Assembly: GCF_000372365.1 (NCBI RefSeq)
Contig: NZ_AQUU01000003.1
Span: 108,619-172,618, forward strand
DNA: 64,000 nt
Direction of reading: 5' to 3'
DNA from: Aggregatibacter actinomycetemcomitans DSM 8324
GTDB taxonomy: Bacteria > Pseudomonadota > Gammaproteobacteria > Enterobacterales > Pasteurellaceae
The notes under the pieces: model-generated
What the model saw: only the letters and a program-made list of their open reading frames with translations
Database searches by the model: none
Told to the model about the DNA's origin: nothing
Position numbers and translations under genes: made by a program
Shown here: piece by piece, positions 63,993-64,000 of the stretch
Layout of the letters: each line of letters begins with the position of its first letter
Numbering within the stretch: position 1 is the stretch's first letter

Positions 63993-64000
63993 CCACATAT

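Overview
The window looks like chromosome from a Pasteurellaceae species of the Haemophilus/Aggregatibacter side of the family. The evidence is more than forty copies of the Hin-type DNA uptake signal AAGTGCGGT or its complement, often in inverted pairs that form terminators, together with Haemophilus-like proteins and gene order. A complete hydrogenase-4/formate hydrogenlyase operon and a rhamnose O-polysaccharide locus make Aggregatibacter the most likely genus; this is inference, not proof.

Layout. (1) 1-6.1 kb: sucA (5' end missing), sucB, sucC and sucD, from 2-oxoglutarate to succinate. (2) 6.2-20.4 kb, minus strand: hyfABCDEFGHIJ, hycI and the selenoprotein gene fdhF, a full formate hydrogenlyase set. 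A divergent hypF makes the cyanide ligand precursor for the NiFe site. A decayed Fic-like fragment lies between hycI and fdhF. (3) 23.0-23.5 kb: IS remnants. (4) 23.6-29.4 kb: respiratory formate dehydrogenase fdxGHI (fdxG has a Sec codon and a 1-base frameshift) and divergent fdhD. (5) 29.4-32.6 kb: gntR, gntK and gntT, with two matching operators and a CRP site. (6) 32.7-37.3 kb: uvrD with a LexA box, an ATP-dependent DNA ligase gene interrupted by a stop codon, an ElyC-like gene and the yefM-yoeB toxin-antitoxin pair. (7) 37.4-43.8 kb: a surface-glycan cluster resembling the Haemophilus lsg region: pyruvyl transferase, flippase with a 9-bp tandem repeat, GT25 transferase, polymerase-like membrane protein and two GT2 enzymes. 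(8) mltB at 43.8 kb. (9) 45.0-57.0 kb: O-polysaccharide locus rmlB-rmlA-rmlD-rmlC, wzm-wzt, an RgpF-like protein, a sugar reductase, an acyltransferase, two glycosyltransferases and wbaP. (10) 57.1-57.5 kb: IS orfA remnant and the 3' end of a second wbaP. (11) 57.6-64 kb: xthA, a DUF695-RraB type protein, a second rmlB with a frameshift, a membrane protein of unknown function, ribA, pgpB and nagK, ending in a run of hairpins.

How the parts fit. The first half is built for anaerobic formate metabolism: FdhF feeds electrons to the membrane-bound hydrogenase-4, FdxGHI feeds them to the quinone pool, and HypF and FdhD mature the two kinds of enzyme. The second half makes surface polysaccharide. 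About 10.7 kb from mltB into the late glycosyltransferases carries no Hin-type uptake signal, is AT-rich in its middle, and has two Apl-type signals (ACAAGCGGT) in the rml genes. With the leftover wbaP end and IS remnant downstream, this suggests the O-polysaccharide locus was exchanged by horizontal transfer.

Three genes carry apparent lesions: fdxG (1-bp insertion), the DNA ligase gene (in-frame TAA after the leader) and the second rmlB (net -1 at an A7 run that forms a dnaX-type slippery heptamer). Sequencing error cannot be excluded for the two indels.
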